From: Syntrophaceae bacterium UBA2210
GTDB lineage: Bacteria; Desulfobacterota; Syntrophia; Syntrophales; UBA2210
Assembly (NCBI GenBank): GCA_002327865.1
Contig: DCUQ01000050.1
Location: forward strand, 7,065-71,064
DNA: 64,000 nucleotides
Reading direction: 5' to 3'
Under the pieces are notes generated by a model. The model had not been told where the DNA came from, did no database searches, and saw only the letters and a program-made list of their open reading frames with translations. Of the stretch, positions 44,302 through 53,825 are shown one piece after another. The position numbers and the translations under genes are program-made. How positions within the stretch are numbered: position 1 is the stretch's first letter; each line of letters begins with the position of its first letter.

Positions 44302-45354
44302 ATGTCGGGTAATACAACAGGCACATTGTTCAGGGTGACAACGTGGGGGGAATCCCATGGAAAGGCGACTGGTGTGGTCGTGGACGGGTGCCCTCCGAAT
44401 ATTCCGCTGAGTGAATCGGATATTCAGGAAGAGCTGGACAGGCGCAAACCGGGGGGGCACGCCGCATCTTCTCCGAGAAGAGAAGAGGACGTCGCCGAGA
44501 TTCTCTCGGGCACGTTCGAGGGGAAAACCACGGGAACCCCTATCTCGATCATTATCGGAAACAGCGATGCCAGAAGCGGCGATTACAGCCGGATTCAAGA
44601 TCTGTTCAGGCCGGGACACGGTGATTTTACCTATTTTAAAAAATACGGCATTCGGGATTACCGCGGCGGAGGCAGGGCTTCGGGACGTGAAACCGCTGCC
44701 AGGGTGGCCGCCGGGGCCATCGCGAAAAAAATACTCGCCGGTGAAGGCATTAAAACGATCGCCTATACACTGGAACTGGGCGGTGTCCGGATCGAAACCA
44801 TTTCGATGAACGATATCGAAAGGAACAGACTGTTGTGTCCCGATATTAAAGCGGCGGGCGCAATGGAAAAGATGCTGGAAAAGGCAAGAATAAAAGGAGA
44901 CTCTCTCGGTGGGATCGTTGAAATAATAGTGAGCGGGTGTCCCCCCGGCCTTGGAGAACCCGTATTTGACAAAATTGATGCCGATCTTGCAAAAGCGCTG
45001 ATGAGTATCGGAACGGTCAAAGGTGTCGAGATAGGCGCGGGTTTCAAGGTCGCCGGAATGACCGGTTCTGAGTGCAACGATCCCATAACGAGGGAAGGAT
45101 TTGCGACAAATAATGCCGGCGGTATTCTCGCGGGTATTACCAACGGTGAAAACATCGTTATGAGAGTCGCGTGCAAGCCAATTGCCTCCATCGAAAAAAC
45201 ACAGCAGACTGTCGACATTCACGGGGAAAGCACAACCCTTTCGGTCACGGGAAGACACGACGTCTCTGTTATTCCCCGTATTATCCCTGTCTGCGAGGCA
45301 ATGACCGCCATAGTTATCGCGGATCATCTGCTGAGACAGAAGGCAATCGTCTGA
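44302..45354 (+). CDS. aroC: Chorismate synthase
   Basis: Last common step, FMN-dependent formation of chorismate (350 aa). [74 protein letters not shown] and [15 protein letters not shown] are diagnostic. It has its own aaacgggggaaa ribosome region and is the last gene of the operon. No terminator with a T-run is evident after it. Confidence 0.95.
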   Translation: MSGNTTGTLFRVTTWGESHGKATGVVVDGCPPNIPLSESDIQEELDRRKPGGHAASSPRREEDVAEILSGTFEGKTTGTPISIIIGNSDARSGDYSRIQDLFRPGHGDFTYFKKYGIRDYRGGGRASGRETAARVAAGAIAKKILAGEGIKTIAYTLELGGVRIETISMNDIERNRLLCPDIKAAGAMEKMLEKARIKGDSLGGIVEIIVSGCPPGLGEPVFDKIDADLAKALMSIGTVKGVEIGAGFKVAGMTGSECNDPITREGFATNNAGGILAGITNGENIVMRVACKPIASIEKTQQTVDIHGESTTLSVTGRHDVSVIPRIIPVCEAMTAIVIADHLLRQKAIV

Positions 45355-45765
45355 GATATCGCGATCTTTGTTCGGGATTCGTGGACAATAAGGTTTTTAC
45401 GGCAGGCATTCGATCAGGGAGGTGGAAAGCAAATCGTCCTGTTATCCGCTTAAACCTGTTTGCTTCTGTCCCGGTAAAAAAATCACCTTCGCGCAAGGAC
45501 CTGCTCTGTTGCCGTTTTTAGACGATTCCGTTCCGAAACCCGATATTTCCGAAACCGGCCGGATCGTATTATCATATCCCTTGCCGGGTACTTTCCGTTT
45601 CCCCGTTTCTTCATCGCCTGATGGGATTTACGCTTTCTTACCCGTGATCACGGTTCGGTCCGCCGCAAAGATTGCCGTGGCGCCCCCCGCCGCAGCAAAC
45701 CGCCGTTCAACCAGATCATAAGGACTTCCTTTTTAGCATGATATCGCCATGAGCATAACCACCAA
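45355..45765. other. Intergenic region after the aro operon
   Basis: 410 bp between converging transcription units. Short open frames exist but have no family resemblance or ribosome site. No hairpin with a convincing T-tract is seen. Confidence 0.3.
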
Positions 45766-46287
45766 TTACGGGGCGGAGTCTTTCGGAGATTCCAACTGCT
45801 CTACGGATCGAGTGGTTGAGTTTCTTTTTGTCGTCCAGCTCTTCCATGTTGCAAACGCGAGACTCGCCATCACGACGGCACCTCCCAGAAAATAGAGAAG
45901 ACCGGCCCCGGGCTGTGTCGTTTTATCCGGGAGAATGTGTATGCAAGTTAGAGTAAGCACATATCCAAAGAAAGCATATACGAGACAGAACAGAGCGGTC
46001 ATCCATTTTAATATTTTATCCGATACGGTTTCTTTTATTACAATCTGCCCGGCAGGTAAAATTGCCATTTCCTTTTTCCAGTGGAACATCAGCAACGCTA
46101 CCAGGACGATCGCCGCGCTCATAAAGAACAAACCTCCTTCAAGGGGTTTAACCGATCTGTCCGGGAGGGTGTAAATACAGATCAAACCTGCGCACAGGCC
46201 GATGAAAGAGAAGAACAAGATCGACAGGCTGATAATCCAGGATCGCAATGAGCTCCCGGTTTGGAACGTACTGTTCTCGATAGCCAT
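45766..46287 (-). CDS. Four-helix membrane protein made of two duplicated units
   Basis: 173 aa. Two copies of a two-helix unit are visible. Unit 1 (about residues 18-70) has FSFIGLCAGLICIYTLPDR; unit 2 (about 95-150) has YVLTLTCIHILPDKTTQPG; both have a helix, then I(Y/H)xLPD(R/K), a short linker with a Gly pair, and a second helix ending in a Trp-Lys (HWKKE, TWKSW). No family is recognised. The ATG at 46287 has an aaaggag site; a TTG two codons earlier is less likely. Confidence 0.6.
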   Translation of the reverse strand: MAIENSTFQTGSSLRSWIISLSILFFSFIGLCAGLICIYTLPDRSVKPLEGGLFFMSAAIVLVALLMFHWKKEMAILPAGQIVIKETVSDKILKWMTALFCLVYAFFGYVLTLTCIHILPDKTTQPGAGLLYFLGGAVVMASLAFATWKSWTTKRNSTTRSVEQLESPKDSAP

Positions 46288-46479
46288 TTCCAATCTCCTT
46301 TCTCTGTAATTTTAAAAAACAGGTAAATACGGCATGTCCCTCGGTGTTTGAAATAACGATCTTCGTTAATTTTGAGACCCGGACCCTTCGGTACTATACG
46401 CCCTCTGATACGTGTTTCTATTCCTTCAAGAGAAAAGATTGAATTCACCGGCCCGGTGTGATTGATTGGCGGGCATTGT

Positions 46480-46947
46480 TTATGACCTCAGTGTCGCAAT
46501 AATTCTCTTCGGGTTCGAAAAGAGTTCGAGAGCGTGAATAATTGAGAGACAAACAATATCCGCGTTTACCAGGGTTTCCGATGAAGCACCTTCTTTTTGT
46601 ATGAGAGCTATGCCTAAAGCCGCTTCCTTCAGCATGAGCCTGTCGTTTCTTCCGTTGCCTATGCAGACGGTGGCCCTTGCGTCCAGAGAATCGACATAGT
46701 CAAGTTTCCATTGCGCCTGATTCTCCATGGGAGCAATCGCAAGTTGACAGTTTGTTCCTTTAAGTTGATCTTTTGCGCCGGCAAAGGTGTCGGCGGTAAT
46801 GACATGTACATTTATACCGGAAATATTGTTAATGGCTTCACTGACACCGGGTAATAATTTGCCGTCGACCGCCAGTGTACCATTGTAATCACAAACGATA
46901 TTTTTGATTTTCAGTGTTCCGAACCCGGGTATTTTTATGGTTTTCAT
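46480..46947 (-). CDS. Soluble HAD-superfamily protein related to P-type ATPase phosphorylation domains
   Basis: 155 aa from the chosen start, where related proteins begin (MKTIKIPGFGTLKI). Acidic loop IVCDYNGTLAVDG at residues 17-29 matches HAD motif I with one difference: the family has DxDGT or DVNGT, here DYNGT. GNGRNDRLML is motif IV with the metal-binding Asp. Small stand-alone proteins of this type resemble the haloacid-dehalogenase domain of P-type ATPases; the substrate is unknown. An upstream in-frame ATG at 46977 is an alternative. Confidence 0.7.
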   Translation of the reverse strand: MKTIKIPGFGTLKIKNIVCDYNGTLAVDGKLLPGVSEAINNISGINVHVITADTFAGAKDQLKGTNCQLAIAPMENQAQWKLDYVDSLDARATVCIGNGRNDRLMLKEAALGIALIQKEGASSETLVNADIVCLSIIHALELFSNPKRIIATLRS

Positions 46948-47033
46948 AATTTTTTGAATGCCTGATACTGCCGTCATTCCGCACGGTTTTTTGTGTCTGC
47001 CGTATTTGTCTTGCTGTGCGACATGCTTTTCTA

Positions 47034-47708
47034 TTATTGCATGATTGCTCTGAAGTAAAGCAGTGCCCCGTTTTCAGCGGGAATATTTTTGTAGGTCATA
47101 CCGCTTTCTCTGCATGTCCTTTCCAGCTCTTCTTCCGAATACAAAATGCCTCTGATTTTGCTTTGAATCTTTTTTCGTTCCGGAACGGGGACGCTGCAAA
47201 TAAAGGCAGCAGCCGGAGTGGTAACCCTTTTAATTTCTTGAAAAATCTTATTGACGTCGTCGAAGAAATTCAGAGAGAGAATACAAAGAACGATATCGAA
47301 AAGATTATCATCGAAAGGAAGGTCACTCGCGCTTGTAACATAAAATTGCGCCTTTTTGAAATCTGCATTGTCGAAATTCTTCAAGGCCTTTTTCAGGAGA
47401 CCCGGGCTGATATCGGTACCCGTATAGTGGTTATCGTTTGGTAAAAAATTGACGGCACTGCCGCTGCCCGCAGCCAATTCCAAAACACGCTTTTCATGAA
47501 CTCCTTTCAGTTCTTCAGCAAGGATTTCATAATGCCGGTTTATATCTCCGCCGAATTTCCTGGGGAAAATAGATTTTTCCATTATGAAGTCATATAGAAA
47601 CGAGAAGGTGTCTCCGAGCCAGGGTTTAAATCTAAGCGGTTTATTTCCATCTTCGACGATGTAGTACAACCCTCTTTTATTGATGACATTTATTCCCTTC
47701 CTGAGCAT
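47034..47708 (-). CDS. Class I SAM-dependent methyltransferase
   Basis: 224 aa. The SAM-binding motif I is VLELAAGSGSAVNFLP (about residue 82), followed by YTGTDISPGLLKKA, DLPFDDNLFDIVLCILSLNF and a C-terminal segment typical of small-molecule methylases (methyltransf_11-like). The first 60 residues are a variable extension. The ATG follows gggggtaaaa. The substrate is unknown. Confidence 0.78.
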   Translation of the reverse strand: MLRKGINVINKRGLYYIVEDGNKPLRFKPWLGDTFSFLYDFIMEKSIFPRKFGGDINRHYEILAEELKGVHEKRVLELAAGSGSAVNFLPNDNHYTGTDISPGLLKKALKNFDNADFKKAQFYVTSASDLPFDDNLFDIVLCILSLNFFDDVNKIFQEIKRVTTPAAAFICSVPVPERKKIQSKIRGILYSEEELERTCRESGMTYKNIPAENGALLYFRAIMQ

Positions 47709-47984
47709 TTTTACCCCCGCTTAACGCTGCTGACCAATATCGCGGCTTTTTGTGTCGGCCGGATTTATCTTGCCGTGTCTTTTCTTCACTGCCTGATTAA
47801 TTGCGGTTTGAGCGCAGCTAAAATCGTGAACTCATCTTCTGCCCTCGGTTGGAAATCGTGCCAAGCCTACATAAGTACTCCGGTAATTCAGGCCGGCTGG
47901 CGTAAGCAGAATATCCGATTATGCAGGAAAATTTACCCGTCGATCGATTGGTTCGCAAGAAGTCTTGCGCCCGAGGACCGGACT

Positions 47985-48021
47985 TGCGGCCGTAAATCCG
48001 GCAAATTGCCGGAAGGCCGCA
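47985..48021. other. Long palindrome in a non-coding gap
   Basis: TGCGGCC and GGCCGCA enclose the core CCGGCAA-A-TTGCCGG, giving two stacked perfect stems in 37 nt. The surrounding gap (47709-48224) has no ORF with recognisable homology; a possible coding fragment on the minus strand (LFFEGFGRFPLKR) is too short to interpret. Confidence 0.45.
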
Positions 48022-48224
48022 GGCCTGACGGTCGATATCGAGAAGCCGGTTCAGTGTTTCCCTTTTACCTTTTCAGTGGAAATCTGCCAAAACCCTCAAA
48101 GAACAGCACTTCAAACAAATCCGATAAATAATCGTCGAAAAAGTGAAAATGGTTGATGAATAATATTCAAAGGATTACGGAACAAGAAGATGTTGTTCCT
48201 GTGTATCCCTGTTCATTTTATTTA

Positions 48225-48566
48225 TCAGTCGCTTATCCAGGAATCCTTCGCGACTGTTATCTCTTTTTTCGAAAGTATCGGGCCCGGTTCAACAATGCTC
48301 CAAGTGGGTGTGCATCCATACTTTTCAGGAACCACTTTTTGCCAGATATCCGAATTGACGTACTCATTCACCGCTTCCTCGGATTCGAATATGTAAAGAG
48401 CTCCCCATTGCTTGTTTTTCTGGTCACACCACCAGCACTTGAATTCAAGAGTTTCCATCTCGAGAAATCGTGGATGACTTCCGCTGAACATATCCCGCAT
48501 TTCTGCCGTAGTTTTAAGTTTGTCGGGTTTAAAAACACACATCAGAGCTCTTTTCTCTTTTGCCAT
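48225..48566 (-). CDS. Small protein, possibly an antibiotic-monooxygenase-like (ABM) fold
   Basis: 113 aa, soluble. The segment KCWWCDQKNKQWGALYIFES (residues 43-62) followed by NEYVNSDIWQKVVPEKYG recalls YdhR/ABM-type ferredoxin-like proteins, where a short strand with Trp residues precedes an amphipathic helix. The match is weak. An aagga-like ggagact site precedes the ATG. It is a single gene with no clear functional neighbour. Confidence 0.5.
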   Translation of the reverse strand: MAKEKRALMCVFKPDKLKTTAEMRDMFSGSHPRFLEMETLEFKCWWCDQKNKQWGALYIFESEEAVNEYVNSDIWQKVVPEKYGCTPTWSIVEPGPILSKKEITVAKDSWISD

Positions 48567-48844
48567 ATTAAGTCTCCTTTAATAGTCAGTTAAACATTTT
48601 CTTGATAGACGGAATAAAAATCGTTACCCCCAGTTACACAGATCTTTACGTTTTTAAGCAAAGCGAGGCGGTCTTTGTCAACATATTTTTAGTAGTTGTG
48701 ATCCTGTCTTACCTCGGAATACAGGCCGCATCGAGATCGAGCCCTGTTGCCCCTCGCATATTGTGTTCAGTATTTTGTTGACACATGAAAGCATTCTTAT
48801 TATATCCACGACATTGAAATTACAGGCATAAAAGCGTTGTATAT

Positions 48845-49585
48845 ATGAATAACACGGTTATCTTGTTCTGTTGTCATTTCTGGTCACCGGAACTGGAAAA
48901 GGAATTTCTTAAGTTAAAAAATTCCTGTGGTAACGATTTTGATGTCGTTTTGTCTTATGACTGCACTACAGATCATTACAAACCGCCGGATTACCCTTCG
49001 AATCATTTATTTACCCTGGAACAGATAAAAAATATGGGCTACGGGTTCCTGGAGCATGAAGGAATCTGGCACCATTGTGAATATCCGATAATCGATTATT
49101 GTCTGCGGAATCCTCATTACGATTTCTACTGGCGAATAGAATACGATGTGAGATTTGGTGGGGACTGGGGCGGTTTTTTTCGCTATTTTGTTGATAATAA
49201 AGCCGATTTGTTAGGAACCTATCTTAAAACCTGTGATCATGCTCCGAACTGGCATCATTGGAATAATATGAATTTTAAAGTGGATCGTGACTGCCTCCGC
49301 GGAATATTCTTCCCGGTGGTGCGCTTTTCCAGAAGGGCTATCGATTGCCTGGATCTGAAATACAGGTCGGGTGCATCAGGGTTTGTCGAACTGATAGTTC
49401 CTACCTTATTGAATATGGAGAATCTGGATATCGAGGACATGGGAAGGAAATTTTATAATCTTCTGACGTTTAATTATAATGATATCGTGATCAGGAAAGA
49501 GGGCAAGTTACATCACCCGGTAAGAAAAATGAAATTTTCGATGTTCCTTAAACGATATTTCCGTTTATTGAAGGAGCTGGCGTAA
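48845..49585 (+). CDS. Glycosyltransferase-like protein of unknown substrate
   Basis: 246 aa. The central block FYWRIEYDVRFGGDWGGFF (about residues 98-116) with the acidic YDVR element resembles GT-A-like proteins of the DUF3405 type, where such an Asp binds the sugar nucleotide. The N-terminus NNTVILFCCHFWS and the stretch VDRDCLRGIFFPVVRFS are compatible. Lower G+C and codon use (many AAA, ATT) differ from the neighbouring operons, so it may have been acquired. No clear ribosome site. Confidence 0.5.
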   Translation: MNNTVILFCCHFWSPELEKEFLKLKNSCGNDFDVVLSYDCTTDHYKPPDYPSNHLFTLEQIKNMGYGFLEHEGIWHHCEYPIIDYCLRNPHYDFYWRIEYDVRFGGDWGGFFRYFVDNKADLLGTYLKTCDHAPNWHHWNNMNFKVDRDCLRGIFFPVVRFSRRAIDCLDLKYRSGASGFVELIVPTLLNMENLDIEDMGRKFYNLLTFNYNDIVIRKEGKLHHPVRKMKFSMFLKRYFRLLKELA

Positions 49586-49761
49586 GTTTCCCTTCGATAA
49601 TTTCCCCCACGATTAGAGAAACTTGTGCCTGTAGGGCGGATTCTGAAACGCACCCACCTCAGATTTCACCTTTGTTAAACCGCTCCAAAGCGGGAAGACT
49701 TCCGCAACAAACGGGAACTGATATTTCCCCTGTTAACTCAAACAATTGGTGGGACTATTTA

Positions 49762-50100
49762 TTATCGATCACTTTTATTCGGCAGATAATCTTCTCTTAC
49801 GGGTGAGAACACTTCTATCGCCACCGAGTTTTCGAGAATTTCCGCACCGTGTTCGGTGCCGCTCGGAATACACCAACTGTCGCCGGGCGTCATTTCATTT
49901 TCTTCGCCGCCGATCGAAAGACGAATACGGCCGCTTACGAGATAACCGGTCTGTTCATGGGGGTGGGAATGTTCAGGTAAACGACTGCCCTTTTTCAGCA
50001 GAAATTCCGTCATCAGGGTCCTTTCCCCGTATACCAGGGTTTTCTGTTCGATCCCCGGAACGGCAAGAGTGTATCCGTTTTTACCGTGTTTCTGAAACAT
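49762..50100 (-). CDS. Cupin-domain protein
   Basis: 112 aa single-domain cupin. Metal-binding motif 1 is [17 protein letters not shown] (G(X)5HXH(X)3-4E(X)6G with two His pairs), and motif 2 is [17 protein letters not shown] with the third His. The C-terminus [10 protein letters not shown] is typical of small cupins of quercetinase-like or sugar-binding regulators. Ribosome site gaaaggg. Confidence 0.85.
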   Translation of the reverse strand: MFQKHGKNGYTLAVPGIEQKTLVYGERTLMTEFLLKKGSRLPEHSHPHEQTGYLVSGRIRLSIGGEENEMTPGDSWCIPSGTEHGAEILENSVAIEVFSPVREDYLPNKSDR

Positions 50101-50279
50101 GCTCGATTCCCTTTCTGCCCGCGCGTTTATCTTTGGCCAGGCTTAACCGGCTGGCGGTAAGGCAGGATCGGATTCAACGATCTGTCGCCGGTAATTATAC
50201 CCACCTCATAATACGGAATTTCCAATGTGTTCGGCATGCTGTCCTTGCTTCGTTTCTCGCTTCAACAGAGAGGGTCGAT

Positions 50280-50984
50280 CTATTTCCTTCCGTGTGGACA
50301 GATATACAAACACATTCCGCACACGCCCAGCTTCCCTTTTTCTTTCATTAAGGCCAGGTAACGGTCGCATTTACTCGCGTCATACCGTACCTCCCGCCGT
50401 TCGCCTTTTCGAAACGGTTCTCCCGTAAACGCCTTTACCGGACATATTTCCACACACCGGTTGCAGGTACCGCATTGTTCGTTCATCGGCTCTCCGGTAA
50501 CGTTCAACGGCGCATCCGTCAACACCGTGGCCCATCTCACCCGCGGTCCCTTTTCCGGAGTAACCAGCAGGCAGCTCTTGCCGATCCATCCCAATCCCGC
50601 CAGATGAGCCGCCATCTTATGCGAGAAAGTGCCGCACAGGCGCTCATCGTCCACTCTCTTCGACGCCGGTACAGGGAATACTCTGTATCCGTCGTTTTGC
50701 AGCACACTGCTTATCTTTGAAGCGATATCATCGAGCCGCTGATTAATCACATCGTAACAGTGATGGCGATAATTGACAGCCACACCATATTCCATGCGCT
50801 GCGGCAATTGATCGACTATGGCATCGAACAGCGATATCCCGATCGAAACGGCCAGCGGATAACCCGCGACCGCACTCCCTCCCTGTTCGAAGATCGCGTC
50901 GCGGGCCGTGGACAGATCCGCCACGCCGAAGAAATCTGCATCCCACTTCCTGGCCAGGCTCTCAATTTTCTTATTGTCTTCCAT
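50280..50984 (-). CDS. Epoxyqueuosine reductase (QueG)-like 4Fe-4S protein
   Basis: 234 aa. [13 protein letters not shown], the loop with His-rich [38 protein letters not shown] and a first cluster [16 protein letters not shown], then a second with [12 protein letters not shown] match the QueG-like family. It lacks the HEAT-repeat region of true QueG and is short, so a role in tRNA queuosine formation is unproven. ATG 50984 preferred over TTG 51008. Confidence 0.75.
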   Translation of the reverse strand: MEDNKKIESLARKWDADFFGVADLSTARDAIFEQGGSAVAGYPLAVSIGISLFDAIVDQLPQRMEYGVAVNYRHHCYDVINQRLDDIASKISSVLQNDGYRVFPVPASKRVDDERLCGTFSHKMAAHLAGLGWIGKSCLLVTPEKGPRVRWATVLTDAPLNVTGEPMNEQCGTCNRCVEICPVKAFTGEPFRKGERREVRYDASKCDRYLALMKEKGKLGVCGMCLYICPHGRK

Positions 50985-51068
50985 CAATTTTTCTCTGTGT
51001 TTTAACAATAGTGTTTTCCCTGCCGCGATAACTCATCTAACCGATATGCCATCTAAAGGGTTGACCGG

Positions 51069-51695
51069 CTATGTAGAGCGTTGCATACCGGCCGTAAAAA
51101 TCCCTGCTCCTATTAATGCCGTGCCACCGCAACGGTTGAACCATTTTCGTACACGTGTCTTTTTAATAATTTCTCGCAACTGGCCTGCAAGCAGGGCATA
51201 TAAGCTCGCATTAACCAGGGCCAGAAAAAGAAAAGTTCCTCCCAGGATGAGTATCTGGCTGAATGCCGGGCTGTCAGGGCTGACAAACTGCGGCAGAAAT
51301 GCCACGAAGAAGGCGATCGATTTGGGGTTGAGTGCCGTAACGATAAAAGAACTTTTAAAAAGAGAATGCGGCGAAGCGCCTCCCTTTTCACGGTGTATGG
51401 AGCCGTTTCCCGGGTTCATTCTCCACAGCCTGATCCCCAGGTAAAGCAGGTAGATCGCTCCGATCCACTTGAACAACGAGAACAGAGCCGCGGAGACGGC
51501 CATAATCGCGCCAAGCCCTAAAAGAGACAGTGTCATTGCGGTTAAATCACCCAGGAAAACGCCTGCCACAAGCGGTACGACCGATCTCCGTCCATGCGTA
51601 ACCGCCTGACTTATGACCAGGATGATCGTCGGTCCCGGTATTATCAAAATGAGCATTGTCGCGAGGATATAGGCTATAAAGATCTCGATACTCAC
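51069..51695 (-). CDS. LysE/RhtB-family amino acid exporter
   Basis: 208 aa with six predicted membrane helices. The N-terminal LIIPGPTIILVISQAVTHG and GVFLGDLTAMTLSLLGLGAI are diagnostic for LysE-type translocators, and FLVTALNPKS-like VTALNPKSIAFFVAFLPQF follows. GTG start after aggagaca. Exports amino acids or derivatives across the inner membrane; the substrate is not predictable. Confidence 0.9.
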   Translation of the reverse strand: MSIEIFIAYILATMLILIIPGPTIILVISQAVTHGRRSVVPLVAGVFLGDLTAMTLSLLGLGAIMAVSAALFSLFKWIGAIYLLYLGIRLWRMNPGNGSIHREKGGASPHSLFKSSFIVTALNPKSIAFFVAFLPQFVSPDSPAFSQILILGGTFLFLALVNASLYALLAGQLREIIKKTRVRKWFNRCGGTALIGAGIFTAGMQRST

Positions 51696-51785
51696 TGTAT
51701 GTCTCCTGTTTCAGGGCTGACGGGCAGGCATCGGCCGCTTCGCTCCGCCGCGTCTGCCTGGACGCGATAGTCGGGTGCCCCGGCA

Positions 51786-52322
51786 TTATTTCATCTTCGA
51801 TTTTAACTTGATTCTTTCACCTGCGACCATGAAGCTGCCTTTTCCAAGATGATGGATCGTTCGCGGGTTTTTCACCGTGGGATCGATCCATGCCTTTACG
51901 ACTTCGAGGATAAATAAGCAATACTCGGCCACCATCTTATTGTCAACCACCCGGCATTCGAGGTTTACATAGCACTCTTCGATGAGAGGCGCCCCGACTC
52001 TTGAAGCGGGCCCGGGTGTGAGACCAAATACCTCGAACTTGTCCGTTTTCGCGCCCGACGTATTGCCGCAACCCACGACCTTTTCGGCTATCTCCACTGT
52101 TGGTATGTTGATCACGCATTCGCTGGTTGCCTTCAGCAGACCGAAGGAATAATTGTTCTCGCTGATTACGCAACCTATCAGCGGGGGCTCGAACTCCAGC
52201 ATCATGTGCCACGACATGGTCATGATATTGGGTTTCCCATCCCCGGCGGTCGTGACCATGACAACCGGACCCGGCTCGAGTAAACTATAGACTTTAGGCA
52301 GGGGAAAGGATTTTTTAGCCAT
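51786..52322 (-). CDS. Flavin reductase-like domain protein
   Basis: 178 aa from the ATG at 52322, 19 codons inside the longest frame; the protein then starts MAKKSFPLPKVYSLLEPGPV as family members do. FMN-binding split-barrel signature: GPVVMVTTAGDGKPNIMTMSWH, SENNYSFGLLKATSECVINI. Likely an FMN-binding oxidoreductase or a redox sensor. No ribosome site of good quality. Confidence 0.82.
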   Translation of the reverse strand: MAKKSFPLPKVYSLLEPGPVVMVTTAGDGKPNIMTMSWHMMLEFEPPLIGCVISENNYSFGLLKATSECVINIPTVEIAEKVVGCGNTSGAKTDKFEVFGLTPGPASRVGAPLIEECYVNLECRVVDNKMVAEYCLFILEVVKAWIDPTVKNPRTIHHLGKGSFMVAGERIKLKSKMK

Positions 52323-52420
52323 ATCGGTACTACTTTCGAAAATATGGACATTAAAAATTATCGACTTGAAACCTGACACTGCGGCTCACAGGGCACGTTA
52401 AAATAGGCCGCTATCTCTGT

Positions 52421-53158
52421 TTACCCTTCCAGTCCCTCTATCAGGGCCATGACATTCTGCCCCAGCACTCTCTGGTTGTAGCCTCCCTCCAGGATAGCGA
52501 AACAGCCTCCTCCGCTTTTACGACTCGCCTTACGGACCATCCGTCCTATCTCCCTGTAGTCATCTGTGGAGAGGACGCCGCCCCAGTCTTCCTTGTGATT
52601 GTCGAAACCGGCCGAGATGCCGATTATATCTGCATCGTCGGGAAGCATCTCTTCGACATGCTTGAGATACCGGTTCGGATCGTATTCATCGGGGTTATAT
52701 ATTGCTACATAGCTGGAATTCCCCAGTATCTCTACGGTACCGTCGCCGAAATGGAGGTCAAAATCCAGAATGAATGCTTTTTTAATCCTGTTTTCTCTCT
52801 TCAGTTTCGATATGGCAATAGCCATGTTGTTAAAGAAGCAGAAGCCCCATGAGGTATCCGCGGATGCATGATGCCCCGGCGGTCTTATGAGAGCGAAGCA
52901 TGGTTCTTCGAGACCGTTGAAAGCTGCCTGGATGGCGCCCCCTGCCGCGAGGGAAGCTAAATCGTACATTTTCTGTCCTCTCACATAATCCACATGACTG
53001 CCGGTATGGCAGGCAAGGATATCCTCTTCATCGGCGGGAATCGCGTCAATAAATTCAACCCTGCCTTTGATCGCTTCGATCACGGCTTCTATGCGTCCGC
53101 CGGCGGCGGAATCTAAGCGATAAGGTTCTAAAAAAGCTTTGTGAGATATGACTTTCAT
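52421..53158 (-). CDS. Histone deacetylase family (acetoin-utilisation-like) amidohydrolase
   Basis: 245 aa zinc hydrolase of the arginase/deacetylase fold. ALIRPPGHHASAD (the His dyad), GFCFFNNMAIA, ILDFDLHFGDGTVE with Asp and His zinc ligands, and ISAGFDNHKEDWGG with the third Asp are intact; GGYN follows near the C-terminus. Probable polyamine or other acyl-amine deacetylase. The ATG at 53158 has a gaggggaaaa site, so the longer start at 53173 is rejected. Confidence 0.9.
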   Translation of the reverse strand: MKVISHKAFLEPYRLDSAAGGRIEAVIEAIKGRVEFIDAIPADEEDILACHTGSHVDYVRGQKMYDLASLAAGGAIQAAFNGLEEPCFALIRPPGHHASADTSWGFCFFNNMAIAISKLKRENRIKKAFILDFDLHFGDGTVEILGNSSYVAIYNPDEYDPNRYLKHVEEMLPDDADIIGISAGFDNHKEDWGGVLSTDDYREIGRMVRKASRKSGGGCFAILEGGYNQRVLGQNVMALIEGLEG

Positions 53159-53225
53159 GTCTTTTCCCCTCATATTGTTTATTATAATAATTGCCTGAAA
53201 TTCCGGTTACACAATTACAGATTAT

Positions 53226-53729
53226 TTATGATTTCCTGCTCTTCCATGGTTTAAAAACGGAAATGAATACTGTAATAATGAGCACCAGGGTTTGAACAGT
53301 GCCAAAGATTATATGCATCTTTTCATTGTATAAGTACGACGAATCACTCAAAGACAACATCCCAAGCTTTCCGGATATTCCCATCATAGTTGTTTCCCAG
53401 GGACCCAGGAAAAAGGTTCCGAATAAAATAGCAACTACCGTTACAATCCATTTAAAAATTAACCAGGTATGTTTGAAAAACCCCCAATTACTTAATAATG
53501 AATATAACAAGCCTGTTAACAAACAACCAAAGGCGCCTGGAATTACAACAACCGACATATCGACATGGTGGATACTTTGGTTTATCCCATACAATACTCC
53601 ACCATCTACAACTCCGTTTTTTATGAAATAAAGCATTGTCAGGGCGACAGCCCCACCGACCCAACACGAAACTGCGATAAGGTGAAACCCTTTAAGCCAT
53701 CTTAATTCCTTTGCTCTAAACTTTACCAT
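53226..53729 (-). CDS. Four-helix integral membrane protein (DUF2269-like)
   Basis: 167 aa with four hydrophobic segments (about residues 13-35, 53-75, 85-107, 138-158). WLKGFHLIAVSCWVGGAVALT and HHVDMSVVVIPGAFGCLLTG carry conserved-looking His residues in helices 1 and 2, as in DUF2269/CopD-like proteins that may bind haem. Codon use is A+T-rich compared with neighbours. Function unknown. Confidence 0.65.
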   Translation of the reverse strand: MVKFRAKELRWLKGFHLIAVSCWVGGAVALTMLYFIKNGVVDGGVLYGINQSIHHVDMSVVVIPGAFGCLLTGLLYSLLSNWGFFKHTWLIFKWIVTVVAILFGTFFLGPWETTMMGISGKLGMLSLSDSSYLYNEKMHIIFGTVQTLVLIITVFISVFKPWKSRKS

Positions 53730-53825
53730 TGTAGGGTTTCCTTTTAAAACGATAAGCTCACTCGGACCGAGAGCCGTCGTACCCTTGATGTCAGATGAAG
53801 CGACAGGTAGAAATCAGGGCAATAT

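Noticed and set aside
47775..48131. 118-codon plus-strand ORF
   Set aside because: Covers the 37 nt palindrome, lacks a ribosome site and any family signal.
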